Assembly: GCF_007096885.1 (NCBI RefSeq)
Contig: NZ_VJNO01000024.1
Coordinates: 1-64,000, forward strand
DNA: 64,000 bases
Reading direction: 5' to 3'
Source of the DNA: Streptomyces sp. 130
Lineage (GTDB): Bacteria; Actinomycetota; Actinomycetes; Streptomycetales; Streptomycetaceae
A program made the translations under genes and the position numbers. This document shows positions 16,064 to 23,964 of the stretch, in pieces. Every line of letters starts with the position of its first letter. Within the stretch, counting starts at the first letter, position 1. The notes beneath the pieces are model-generated. The model saw only the letters and a program-made list of their open reading frames with translations. It searched no databases and was not told where the DNA came from.

Positions 16064-18130
16064 ATGGATGATCGGGCAGCGGGTGCCCTGTCACTCCCGG
16101 ACGACTGGCCCGCCCACCCGGATCTCAGTCTCGCCCTGAACCGAATGGGCAGCTTCGACTGGGATCTCGACAGCGGCCTCATGCACTTGGACCGGCCGGC
16201 CCTCGACGTGTTCGATCTGAGGGCCGACGAATACGACAACCGGCCCCAGACCCTCGGGCTGCGTGTGCCGCCCGACGAGGGCGTCCGGCTGGACGCCGTG
16301 GTCTCGGAGACGCTGAAGAGCGGCCGAAGCACCTACGGGGCCTACTTCCGCCTCCAGTCGCGCGACGGCACCCTGCGCTGGGCGCACACCCAGGGCTTCG
16401 TGCGCCGCGACGACGGCGGCCGCCCCCGCCGGATCATCGGCATCGTCAGGGACGCCGGCCCGGAGCTCGCCGAGTCCGCCGCCCGCCGCGAGCTGGACGA
16501 GGAGCTGCGCCGCCGCACCAGCCTGGTCGACGCCACCACGGCGGCGCTGGCGCACGCCCGTACCGTCAAGGACGTCATCGAGGTCCTGAAGAACTCCGAG
16601 GGCCTGGCCCTGCTCGGCGCCACCAGCCTGGTCATGGGGCTCATCGAGGCCGGGCGCATCCACCTGGTGGCCGACGGGCCCGAGGGGTCGTTCGTGCCCG
16701 GCACCCGGTACACCCGGACGGACGAGCAGTATCCGATGAGCGAGGTCGTGCGCACCCTCGGCCCCCGCTTCATCGAGTCGGCCGAGGACTTCGCCGCCTC
16801 CTACCCCGTGCTGTGGCCGCACATCAGCCACCTCGGGATCACCTCCGCCGCCTACCTCCCGCTGATCGCCCAGGCCCGCCCCATCGGCGCGCTCGGCCTC
16901 CTCTACAGCGGCAAGGGCGGCTTCACCGCCGACGAGCGGAACCTGCTGCTGGCCCTCGGCAGCTCCATCGCCCAGAGCCTCCAGCGGGCCATGCTCTACG
17001 AACAGGAGCACGACCTCGCCGAAGGGCTCCAGCAGGCCATGCTCCCGCGCCGGATTCCCGACGTGCCGGGCGCCCGGATCGCCGTGCGCTACCGCTCGGC
17101 CCGGCTGGGCCGGGACATCGGCGGCGACTGGTACGACGTCATCCCGCTGCCCGGCGGCCGGGTCGGCGCCGTCATCGGGGACGTACAGGGCCACGACACC
17201 CACGCGGCCGCCGTGATGGGCCAGCTCCGCATCGTGCTGCGGGCGTACGCCGCCGAGGGGCACAGCCCCGCCACGGTCATGGCACGGGCCTCCGTCTTCC
17301 TGCACGAACTCGACACCGACCGCTTCGCGACCTGCACCTACGCGGAGGCGGACCTGACCACCGGCGTGGTCCAGCTGGTCCGCGCCGGACACGTCGACCC
17401 GCTCGTGCGCGACGCCGACGGCGGCTGCCGCAGGGTGCCCTCCGAGGGCGGACTGCCGCTCGGCCTCTCCGCCGAGTTCGGCCGGCTCGAATACCCGGTC
17501 GGCACGGTCGAGCTGGACCCCGGCCAGACCATGGTGCTGTTCACCGACGGCCTGGTGGAGCTCCCGGGCGCCGATCTGGACGAGGGCACCCAGCGGCTCA
17601 CCGCCCTCGTCACCGACGGCCCGCAGGACCTCGACCAGCTCGCCGACCGCCTCTGCGCCTCCGTGGACGAGCGCGGCGGCGAGGACGACGTGGCCCTGCT
17701 GCTCCTGAGCCGCAAGGCCGCGCAGGCCCCGCAGCCGGGCGGCCGGCTCCAGCAGCACGTCGCCCAGAACGACCCCGAGGCACTCAGCTCCGCCCGCCAC
17801 ATGATCCGCGCGGCGGTCCGGGCCTGGGGCGCGGGCGACCGCGCCGACGAGGTCGAGCTGGCCGCCGACGAGCTGGTCACCAACGCCCTGATGCACACCG
17901 ACGGCGGAGCCATCGTCACGATCCGGGTCCTCGCCGGTCCCGAGCGACGGCTCCGGATCGACGTCGAGGACCGGTCGAGCGCCCTGCCGCGCCGCAGGGA
18001 CGCCGGTGAGGCCGGGGTCTCCGGGCGCGGTCTGCTGCTGGTCGACCAACTCGCGGACGGCTGGGGCGTCGAGTCCCGGGGCACCGGCAAGTGCGTCTGG
18101 AGCGAGTTCGTCGTTCCGCCACGCGACTGA
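16064..18130 (+). CDS. PAS-GAF-PP2C phosphatase with C-terminal HATPase domain
   Basis: A 688-residue cytoplasmic signalling protein. Order: PAS (about 15-125, with the PAC strand DGTLRWAHTQGFVRR), GAF (about 140-310), SpoIIE/PP2C phosphatase (about 325-545: DIGGDWYDV, GDVQGHD, GGEDDVALLLL metal-binding acids intact), and an RsbW-type HATPase (about 570-680: ELVTNALMHTD, GRGLLLVDQLADGWG). The pairing of phosphatase and anti-sigma-kinase-like domains resembles S. coelicolor OsaC and the partner-switching regulators of SigB-like factors. No sigma factor or anti-sigma gene is adjacent. An in-frame GTG 9 nt upstream is an alternative start. Confidence 0.9.
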   Translation: MDDRAAGALSLPDDWPAHPDLSLALNRMGSFDWDLDSGLMHLDRPALDVFDLRADEYDNRPQTLGLRVPPDEGVRLDAVVSETLKSGRSTYGAYFRLQSRDGTLRWAHTQGFVRRDDGGRPRRIIGIVRDAGPELAESAARRELDEELRRRTSLVDATTAALAHARTVKDVIEVLKNSEGLALLGATSLVMGLIEAGRIHLVADGPEGSFVPGTRYTRTDEQYPMSEVVRTLGPRFIESAEDFAASYPVLWPHISHLGITSAAYLPLIAQARPIGALGLLYSGKGGFTADERNLLLALGSSIAQSLQRAMLYEQEHDLAEGLQQAMLPRRIPDVPGARIAVRYRSARLGRDIGGDWYDVIPLPGGRVGAVIGDVQGHDTHAAAVMGQLRIVLRAYAAEGHSPATVMARASVFLHELDTDRFATCTYAEADLTTGVVQLVRAGHVDPLVRDADGGCRRVPSEGGLPLGLSAEFGRLEYPVGTVELDPGQTMVLFTDGLVELPGADLDEGTQRLTALVTDGPQDLDQLADRLCASVDERGGEDDVALLLLSRKAAQAPQPGGRLQQHVAQNDPEALSSARHMIRAAVRAWGAGDRADEVELAADELVTNALMHTDGGAIVTIRVLAGPERRLRIDVEDRSSALPRRRDAGEAGVSGRGLLLVDQLADGWGVESRGTGKCVWSEFVVPPRD

Positions 18131-18279
18131 CCCGCCGCCCGCCCTTCGTCCGGACGGCCGAGAAGTGACGCGCAACGAGAGCGTAACTGAACGTAACGTG
18201 TCCGTACTTGACCGTGACGGACCGCCGGAGATTGACTGCGACCCGGTCGGTCTCCCGTCTTCGACGACATGAGGACCCG

Positions 18280-19662
18280 TTGGGCACTGAGCTACTGGCA
18301 CCCCTCGATCTCGCCTTCTGGCACCTCGAGTCCGCTGCCCATCCCATGCACCTCGGTGCGCTCGCCGTCTTCGCGCCGCCCCCCGGCTCCGGCCCCGCCC
18401 CCGACGCGCTCCTCGGCCTCCTCGGCGCCCGTGCCGCCGCGATGCCCCGGCTGCGCATGCGGGTACGCGACGTGCTGCTCCCCGTCGGCGGCGCGGCCTG
18501 GTCCGCCGACCCGGAGTTCGACGTGCACCACCACGTCCGGCGCGTCCGGCTGCCCGCCGAGGAGACGGCACCCGGCGGCGCGGGCTTCATGACGGCCGCG
18601 ACCCGGCTCGCCGGCGAGCTGATGGAGCGGCCGCTGCGCCGGGGCCTGCCGCCCTGGGAGATGTACCTCGTCGACGGACCGGACGGCGGCCCGTTCGCGG
18701 TGCTCGTCAAGCTCCACCACGCCCTCGCCGACGGGATGCGCGCGGTCGCCATCGGGGCCGGGATCTTCGACCAGATCGCCTCCGGGCCCGCCCGCCCCCT
18801 CCACCCCTCCGCCCGGCCGCGCCCGGTGCCGCCCCGGTCCTGGATGCCGGGCCCGCGCCAGGTCGCCGGGCTCGCCCTCGGCCGCATCGAGGACCTGGGC
18901 CGCGCCTTCGGGGTCGGCGCCTCCCTGGTCCGGGCCGGCCGCCTCGACCCGCGCGGGGCGCCGGTGCTCCGGGCCGGCTCCAGCGGGACCCGGCGGCTCG
19001 CCACGGCCGACCTCGACCTCGACGCCGTGCGGCGCGTCCGCCGCGTGACCGGGGGGACCGGGAACGACGTCCTGCTCGCCGTCGTGGCGGGCGCGCTGCG
19101 GCGCTGGATGCTGGAGCGCGGCGAGACCCCGCCGCGCGACGACCCGCGCGCCCTCGTCCCGGTCTCCCGGCGCCGCCCGGGCGGCGCGGCCGTGGCGACC
19201 GGCAACCGGCTCTCCGCCTATCTCCTGGACCTCCCCGTCTCGGAGCCGGACCCCCGCGAGCGGCTGCGCGCGGTGCGCGAGGCGATGGACCGCAACAAGG
19301 CGGCGGGCCCGCTGCGGGGCGCCGGGGCGGTCGCCGTGCTGGCCGATCAGCTGCCTTCGCTGGCCCACCGGTTCGGCGCCCCGCTCGCCGGGAACGCGGC
19401 CCGGATGCTCTTCGACGTGCTGGTCACCAGCGTGCCCCTGCCGCGCTCCCGGCTCTCGCTGGCCGGCTGCCCGCTGAGCGCCCTGTACCCGATGGCGCCG
19501 CTGGCCCGGGGGCAGTCGATGGCCGTCGCGCTGACGACCTACGGCTCGCGCGTGCACGTCGGAATCGTGGGCGACGGCAAGGCACTGCCCGGCCTCGACG
19601 GGCTGGCGCGGTGCGCCGACGAGGAACTGGCCGCGCTCCTCGCGGAAGTGGCCGACGGATAG
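18280..19662 (+). CDS. Wax ester synthase/diacylglycerol acyltransferase
   Basis: A 460-residue WS/DGAT family acyltransferase that moves fatty acyl groups from acyl-CoA to diacylglycerol or fatty alcohols, making storage lipid. The catalytic HHxxxDG is HHALADG (H146, H147, D151). The family start PLDLAFWHLES plus HPMHLGAL lies right at the N-terminus, so I chose the TTG at 18280, which follows GAGGACCCG; an earlier in-frame TTG at 18208 would add 24 unconserved residues. C-terminal motifs (LVTSVPLPRSRLSLAGCPL) are intact. Confidence 0.88.
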   Translation: MGTELLAPLDLAFWHLESAAHPMHLGALAVFAPPPGSGPAPDALLGLLGARAAAMPRLRMRVRDVLLPVGGAAWSADPEFDVHHHVRRVRLPAEETAPGGAGFMTAATRLAGELMERPLRRGLPPWEMYLVDGPDGGPFAVLVKLHHALADGMRAVAIGAGIFDQIASGPARPLHPSARPRPVPPRSWMPGPRQVAGLALGRIEDLGRAFGVGASLVRAGRLDPRGAPVLRAGSSGTRRLATADLDLDAVRRVRRVTGGTGNDVLLAVVAGALRRWMLERGETPPRDDPRALVPVSRRRPGGAAVATGNRLSAYLLDLPVSEPDPRERLRAVREAMDRNKAAGPLRGAGAVAVLADQLPSLAHRFGAPLAGNAARMLFDVLVTSVPLPRSRLSLAGCPLSALYPMAPLARGQSMAVALTTYGSRVHVGIVGDGKALPGLDGLARCADEELAALLAEVADG

Positions 19663-19710
19663 ATCGGACAGGTCCAGGCCTGGTCGCCGTGGCCGGTCGT
19701 CGCGTGGGTG

Positions 19711-19739
19711 TTGACGCACTCGAGTGATCCGATGAATAT
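19711..19739 (+). promoter_or_regulatory. Promoter with palindrome in the spacer
   Basis: TTGACG at 19711-19716 and GAATAT at 19734-19739 are 17 bp apart, a good vegetative promoter for the aldo-keto reductase gene. The spacer holds the perfect 10-bp palindrome CACTCGAGTG (19717-19726), a classic place for a repressor to block polymerase. Confidence 0.5.
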
Positions 19740-19778
19740 TCGCTGGTGGCAGCGATCATCGAGGAGGACGGCGACAGG

Positions 19779-20762
19779 ATGCGGCGCAACAGGCTGGGCG
19801 GCAGCGCGGTCGGGATCACCGAACTCTCCTTCGGCGCCGCCGCCATCGGCAACCTCTTCAGCGAAGTGGAACCGGAACAGGCGGCGGCCACCGTCGACGC
19901 CGCCTGGGACGCGGGCATACGTCACTTCGACACCGCACCGCACTACGGCCTCGGCCTCTCCGAACGCCGCCTCGGGGAGGCCCTGCGCCGCCGCCCCCGT
20001 GACGCGTACACGCTCTCCACCAAGGTCGGCCGCGTCCTCGACCCGCTGCCCGCTTCGGAGACCGCCGCGTCCCAGGGGCTCTCCGAGGGCTTCGCCGTAC
20101 GCGCCACGCACCGCCGCCGCTGGGACTTCAGCGCGGCCGGCGTCCGCCGCAGCATCGAGGACAGCCTCGACCGGCTCGGCCTCGACCGCGTCGACGTCGC
20201 CTACCTCCACGACCCCGACGACCACGCGGAGCCCGCCTTCCGCGAGGCGTACCCGGAACTGGAGAAGCTGCGCGCCGAAGGGGTCGTCGGGGCGATCGGC
20301 GCCGGCATGAACCAGACCGCGATGCTCACCCGCTTCGTCCGCGACACCGACGTCGACGTCGTCCTGTGCGCCGGCCGGTTCACGCTCCTCGACCAGTCGG
20401 CCCTCACCGACCTGCTGCCGGCCGCCGCCGCACGCGGCCGGAGCGTCGTCGTCGGCGGCGTCTTCAACTCCGGCCTCCTCGCCGACCCGCGCCCCGGCGC
20501 CACCTACGACTACGCCACCGCCCCCGCCGGCCTCCTGGACCGCGCCCTGCGGCTGAGGGGCGTCATCGAGGCCCACGGCGTACCGCTGCGCGCCGCCGCG
20601 CTGCGGTACCCGCTCACCCACCCGGCCGTCGCCGGGGTGCTCGTCGGCACCCGCTCCCCGGACGAGGTGCGCGACGCCGCCGTACAGCTGGACCGGGACA
20701 TCCCCGACGCCCTCTGGGACGACCTGCGCGACCAGGGCCTGCTCCCCGGGATCGGACACTGA
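19779..20762 (+). CDS. Aldo/keto reductase (fucose/rhamnose-type sugar dehydrogenase)
   Basis: A 327-residue NAD(P)-dependent TIM-barrel oxidoreductase. Catalytic residues are visible: D51 and Y56 (DTAPHYG), K82 (STKVGR) and the HDPDDH after the strand that usually carries the catalytic His. The sequence is of the D-threo-aldose (L-fucose) dehydrogenase type. Neighbours agree: a decayed mutarotase follows with 1 nt spacing, then a lactonase of the fuconolactonase type, giving sugar to lactone to acid. Start ATG at 19779 after GAGGAGGAC; an earlier in-frame start at 19746 is less likely. Confidence 0.85.
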   Translation: MRRNRLGGSAVGITELSFGAAAIGNLFSEVEPEQAAATVDAAWDAGIRHFDTAPHYGLGLSERRLGEALRRRPRDAYTLSTKVGRVLDPLPASETAASQGLSEGFAVRATHRRRWDFSAAGVRRSIEDSLDRLGLDRVDVAYLHDPDDHAEPAFREAYPELEKLRAEGVVGAIGAGMNQTAMLTRFVRDTDVDVVLCAGRFTLLDQSALTDLLPAAAARGRSVVVGGVFNSGLLADPRPGATYDYATAPAGLLDRALRLRGVIEAHGVPLRAAALRYPLTHPAVAGVLVGTRSPDEVRDAAVQLDRDIPDALWDDLRDQGLLPGIGH

Positions 20763-20763
20763 C

Positions 20764-20992
20764 ATGCGCTTCGCCCCGCACACCGGGCTCCGCGCCGGCC
20801 GCGTCACGGAGCACGAGGCCGCGCACCACGAGGTCCCGCCGGAGCCGACCCGGGCGGCCGGAGCCGGCTCCCGGACGATCCGGCGCGGCGGCACCGGCCC
20901 GGCGGGCCCGGACGGACGGCCTCCTCGCCGTGGCCCACGACCACTTCGCCGGGGGCGCCGAAGCCGGGCTGCCGGCCGTCCGGGAGCTGTGA
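20764..20992 (+). pseudogene. Decayed L-rhamnose/L-fucose mutarotase (DUF718)
   Basis: The first frame gives MRFAPHTGLRAGRV, then EAAHHEVPPEPTRAAGAGSR and TIRRGGT. This follows the mutarotase N-terminus (HTxxxxxRxxEYEAAHREVPPEL, then AAGxxxWTIWRSGT) with several substitutions. The middle of the family (about 40 residues) is missing. The end resumes in another frame as DGLLAVAHDHFAGGAEAG and LPAVREL, matching the family C-terminus (LLDVVHDYSxEGADAGLPVVWEL). So the gene has an internal deletion and a frameshift. It starts 1 nt after the reductase stop and ends 1 nt before the lactonase start, exactly where an intact operon gene would sit. Confidence 0.8.
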
Positions 20993-20993
20993 G

Positions 20994-21851
20994 GTGACCG
21001 CCCGGCCCCGCGTCGTGGACGCCCACCACCATGTGTGGGACCTCGCGGTACGCGACCAGGACTGGATCACCGGCGAGGCGCTGGCCCCCCTGCGCCGCGA
21101 CTTCACCCTCGCCGACCTGGAGCCCGAGGCCCGCGCGGCCGGGGTGAGCGCCACCGTGCTCGTCCAGACCGTCACCGCGGCCGGGGAGACGCCCGAGTTC
21201 CTGGCGCTCGCCGACGGCAGCGAGCTGGTCGCCGGGGTCGTCGGCTGGACCGACCTCACCGCCCCGGACATCGCCGACACCCTGGCCGCCCTGCGCGCAC
21301 TCCCCGGAGGCGACCGGCTCGTCGGGCTGCGCCACCAGGTCCAGGGCGAACCGGACCCCGAGTGGCTGCTGCGGCCCGACGTGCTGCGCGGTCTGGCCGC
21401 CGTCGCGGACGCCGGGCTCGTCTACGACCTGGTGGTCCTCCCGCACCAGCTGCCCGCCGCGACCCGGGCCGCCGCCGCGCTCCCGGGCCTCGTCCTCGTA
21501 CTCGACCACGCCGGGAAGCCGCCGGTCGCCACCGGGCGCACCCGGCCCTGGGCCGACGATCTGCGGGCCCTCGCCGCCCTCCCCAACACCATCTGCAAGC
21601 TCTCCGGGCTGGTCACCGAAGCGGACTGGCACGCCTGGACCCCGGACGACCTGCGCCCGTACGCGGAGACCGTCATCGACGCCTTCGGGCCCGGGCGGCT
21701 CATGTTCGGCTCCGACTGGCCGGTGTGCCGCCTGGCCGCCACGTACACCGAGGTCCTGGACACCGCCCGGGCCCTGATCCAGGACCTGAGCGACGATGAA
21801 CGGGCCGCCGTCCTCGCCACCACCGCCGAACGCGTGTACGGCCTTCGGTAG
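20994..21851 (+). CDS. Amidohydrolase, L-fuconolactonase type
   Basis: A 285-residue TIM-barrel amidohydrolase of the COG3618 group (L-fuconolactonase, L-rhamnonolactonase, 2-pyrone-4,6-dicarboxylate lactonase). Metal and active-site signatures are VVDAHHHVWD (H11-H13), DHAGKPP and FGSDWPVCRL. It opens a sugar lactone to the acid, the step after the upstream sugar dehydrogenase. Start GTG, 1 nt after the mutarotase remnant. No aldonate dehydratase follows, so the pathway would need genes elsewhere. Confidence 0.85.
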   Translation: MTARPRVVDAHHHVWDLAVRDQDWITGEALAPLRRDFTLADLEPEARAAGVSATVLVQTVTAAGETPEFLALADGSELVAGVVGWTDLTAPDIADTLAALRALPGGDRLVGLRHQVQGEPDPEWLLRPDVLRGLAAVADAGLVYDLVVLPHQLPAATRAAAALPGLVLVLDHAGKPPVATGRTRPWADDLRALAALPNTICKLSGLVTEADWHAWTPDDLRPYAETVIDAFGPGRLMFGSDWPVCRLAATYTEVLDTARALIQDLSDDERAAVLATTAERVYGLR

Positions 21852-21884
21852 GCGTCGCGGGCACGGCTGCGGCAGGCTGGGACC

Positions 21885-22745
21885 ATGCCCGAACTGCCGG
21901 AAGTCGAAGCCCTGCGGCTCTTTCTCGACGACCACCTCGTCGGCAAGGAGATCGACCGCGTCCTACCCGTCGCCATCAGCGTCCTCAAGACGTACGACCC
22001 GCCGCTCACCGCCCTGCACGGCGCCGCGGTCACCGATGTGCGGCGGCACGGCAAGTTCCTCGACATCGGCGTCGGCCCCCTCCACCTGGTCACCCACCTC
22101 GCCCGGGCCGGCTGGCTCCGCTGGAACGACGCGTTTCCCGCCGCCCCGCCCCGCCCCGGCAAGGGGCCCCTCGCGCTGCGCACCGTCCTCACCGGCGGCG
22201 ACGGCTTCGACCTGACCGAGGCCGGCACCACCAAACGCCTCGCCGTCCACCTCGTGCACGACCCGGCCGAGGTCCCCGGGGTCGCCCGCCTCGGGCCCGA
22301 CCCGCTCGGCCCGGGATTCGACCGGGACGCGTTCGCCGCGCTGCTCGACGGGGAACGCCGCCAGATCAAGGGCGCCCTGCGCGACCAGTCGCTCATCGCC
22401 GGCATCGGCAACGCGTACAGCGACGAGATCCTGCACGTCGCGAAGATGTCGCCGTTCAAGCTCACCGCGAACCTCACCGACGACGAGGTCACCCGCCTCC
22501 ACGAAGCCCTGCGCACCACCCTGCGGGACGCCGTCGCCCGGTCCGGCGGCGTGGAGGCGGGACGCCTCAAGGCGGAGAAGAAGAGCGCGATGCGCGTCCA
22601 CGGACGCACCGGGCAGGCGTGCCCGGTCTGCGGGGACACCATCCGCGAGGTCTCCTTCAGCGACTCCTCGCTCCAGTACTGCCCGACCTGCCAGACCGGC
22701 GGCAAACCGCTCGCGGACCGCCGCCTGTCCCGGCTGCTCAAGTAG
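21885..22745 (+). CDS. Fpg/Nei family DNA glycosylase/AP lyase
   Basis: A 286-residue base excision repair enzyme that removes oxidised bases and cuts at the abasic site. The N-terminal PELPEVE, with the catalytic proline after Met removal and E3 next to it, is intact. The helix-two-turn-helix QSLIAGIGNAYSDEILH and the zinc finger (CPVCG, then YCPTCQTGGKPLADR) are present. The CAGGCT box 6 nt before the ATG and absence of a ribosome site suggest a leaderless mRNA. It is unrelated in function to its neighbours. Confidence 0.92.
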   Translation: MPELPEVEALRLFLDDHLVGKEIDRVLPVAISVLKTYDPPLTALHGAAVTDVRRHGKFLDIGVGPLHLVTHLARAGWLRWNDAFPAAPPRPGKGPLALRTVLTGGDGFDLTEAGTTKRLAVHLVHDPAEVPGVARLGPDPLGPGFDRDAFAALLDGERRQIKGALRDQSLIAGIGNAYSDEILHVAKMSPFKLTANLTDDEVTRLHEALRTTLRDAVARSGGVEAGRLKAEKKSAMRVHGRTGQACPVCGDTIREVSFSDSSLQYCPTCQTGGKPLADRRLSRLLK

Positions 22746-22767
22746 GGACACCCCTCGGGGCACGCCC

Positions 22768-22773
22768 TACACT
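22768..22773 (+). promoter_or_regulatory. Leaderless -10 box of the LytTR regulator
   Basis: TACACT followed by 8 nt and then the ATG; no ribosome site. The surrounding CCTACACTCCGGCC is repeated identically in front of the next gene (23586-23599). Confidence 0.6.
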
Positions 22774-22781
22774 CCGGCCTC

Positions 22782-23537
22782 ATGCTCCGCGTACTCGCCG
22801 TCGACGACGAAGAACCCGCCCTGGAGGAACTGCTCTACCTCCTGCGCGCCGACCCCCGCATCCGCAGCGCCGAGGGCGCCACCGGGGCCACCGAGGCGCT
22901 GCGCCGCATCGGGAGCGCCGTCGACGCGGGCCCCGACGACCCGTCCGCCATCGACGTGGTCTTCCTGGACATCCACATGGCCGGCCTCACCGGGCTCGAC
23001 GTCGCCCAGCTCCTCGCCGGCTTCGCCGCACCGCCGCTCATCGTCTTCGTCACGGCCCACGAGGGCTTCGCCGTGCACGCCTTCGACCTCAAGGCCGTCG
23101 ACTACGTCCTGAAACCCGTCCGCCGCGAACGCCTCGCCGAGGCCGTGCGCCGCGTCGCCGAACAGGTCCAGGACCGGCCGGCCCCCGTCGTCCACGACAC
23201 CGCCCAGGACCAGATAGCCGTCGAACTGGGCGGCGTCATCCGCTTCGTCCCGATCGACGACATCACGTACGCCGAGGCCCAGGGCGACTACGCCCGGCTG
23301 CACACCGCCACCGGCAGCCACCTCGTCCGCGTCCCCCTCACCACCCTGGAGGAGCGCTGGCGCACCCGCGGCTTCGTCCGCATCCACCGCCGCCACCTCG
23401 TGGCCCTCGGCCGGATCGACGAACTGCGCCTGGACGCCGGCAGCATGAGCGTCCGCATCGGCACCGCGGAGCTCGCCGTCAGCCGCCGGCACACCCGCGC
23501 CCTGCGCGACCTCCTGATGCGGCGGACCGGCCGCTGA
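22782..23537 (+). CDS. LytTR-family response regulator
   Basis: A 251-residue regulator. The receiver domain (residues ~1-125) has the acidic pocket D8-D9, the phosphorylated D63 (FLDIHM), T/K positions (FVTAHEG, YVLKPVRR), and a linker to a LytTR DNA-binding domain (about 150-248: ITYAEAQGDYARLHT, FVRIHRRHLVAL). It pairs with the LytS-type kinase encoded at the end of the same four-gene block. I infer that it controls the symporter between them. Confidence 0.93.
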   Translation: MLRVLAVDDEEPALEELLYLLRADPRIRSAEGATGATEALRRIGSAVDAGPDDPSAIDVVFLDIHMAGLTGLDVAQLLAGFAAPPLIVFVTAHEGFAVHAFDLKAVDYVLKPVRRERLAEAVRRVAEQVQDRPAPVVHDTAQDQIAVELGGVIRFVPIDDITYAEAQGDYARLHTATGSHLVRVPLTTLEERWRTRGFVRIHRRHLVALGRIDELRLDAGSMSVRIGTAELAVSRRHTRALRDLLMRRTGR

Positions 23538-23587
23538 CCAGCGGCTACCGGCCCGCGAACCCCTTCCCAGCGGGGCCGGGTGACGCC

Positions 23588-23593
23588 TACACT
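23588..23593 (+). promoter_or_regulatory. Leaderless -10 box of the DUF485-like gene
   Basis: TACACT with 8 nt to the ATG and no ribosome site, in the same CCTACACTCCGGCC context as the regulator promoter 820 nt upstream. Transcripts of the membrane-protein half may therefore start here independently. Confidence 0.6.
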
Positions 23594-23601
23594 CCGGCCC
23601 C

Positions 23602-23964
23602 ATGTCCGCAGAGCCCACACCCCGGCGCGAAGTGGTGACGGGGGAGCCCCGGCGGGTGCGCCCGCTGCCGCGCTACCGCACCCAGTCGGAGATCGAAGAG
23701 CAGACCGCGCTCGGCGGCGCCTACGTCCGCTCGCTGATGCGCGGACAACTGCGGGCCGGACTCACCGCCTTCGCCGTCCTCGCCGCCGTCGTGGGCACCC
23801 TGCCCCTCGTCTTCGAGGCCCTGCACAGCTCCGCCGTCGTCTGGGCGGTCCTCGGCTTCGCCGCCTACCCGCCGCTCACCGTGCTCGCCTGGTGGTACGT
23901 GCGCCGCGCCGAGCGCAACGAGAGCGACTTCGCCCGGCTCGTGGAAGGCCGTTCCGCCCCGTGA
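23602..23964 (+). CDS. Small DUF485-like membrane protein
   Basis: A 120-residue protein with two membrane helices (residues ~52-72 and ~80-97) and a charged end, YVRRAERNESDFARLVE, like DUF485 proteins such as E. coli YjcH, which is encoded beside the acetate symporter ActP. Here too it directly precedes a sodium/solute symporter and overlaps it by 4 nt (GTGA). It is probably an accessory subunit of the symporter, though no role has been proved for the family. Confidence 0.75.
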   Translation: MSAEPTPRREVVTGEPRRVRPLPRYRTQSEIEEQTALGGAYVRSLMRGQLRAGLTAFAVLAAVVGTLPLVFEALHSSAVVWAVLGFAAYPPLTVLAWWYVRRAERNESDFARLVEGRSAP

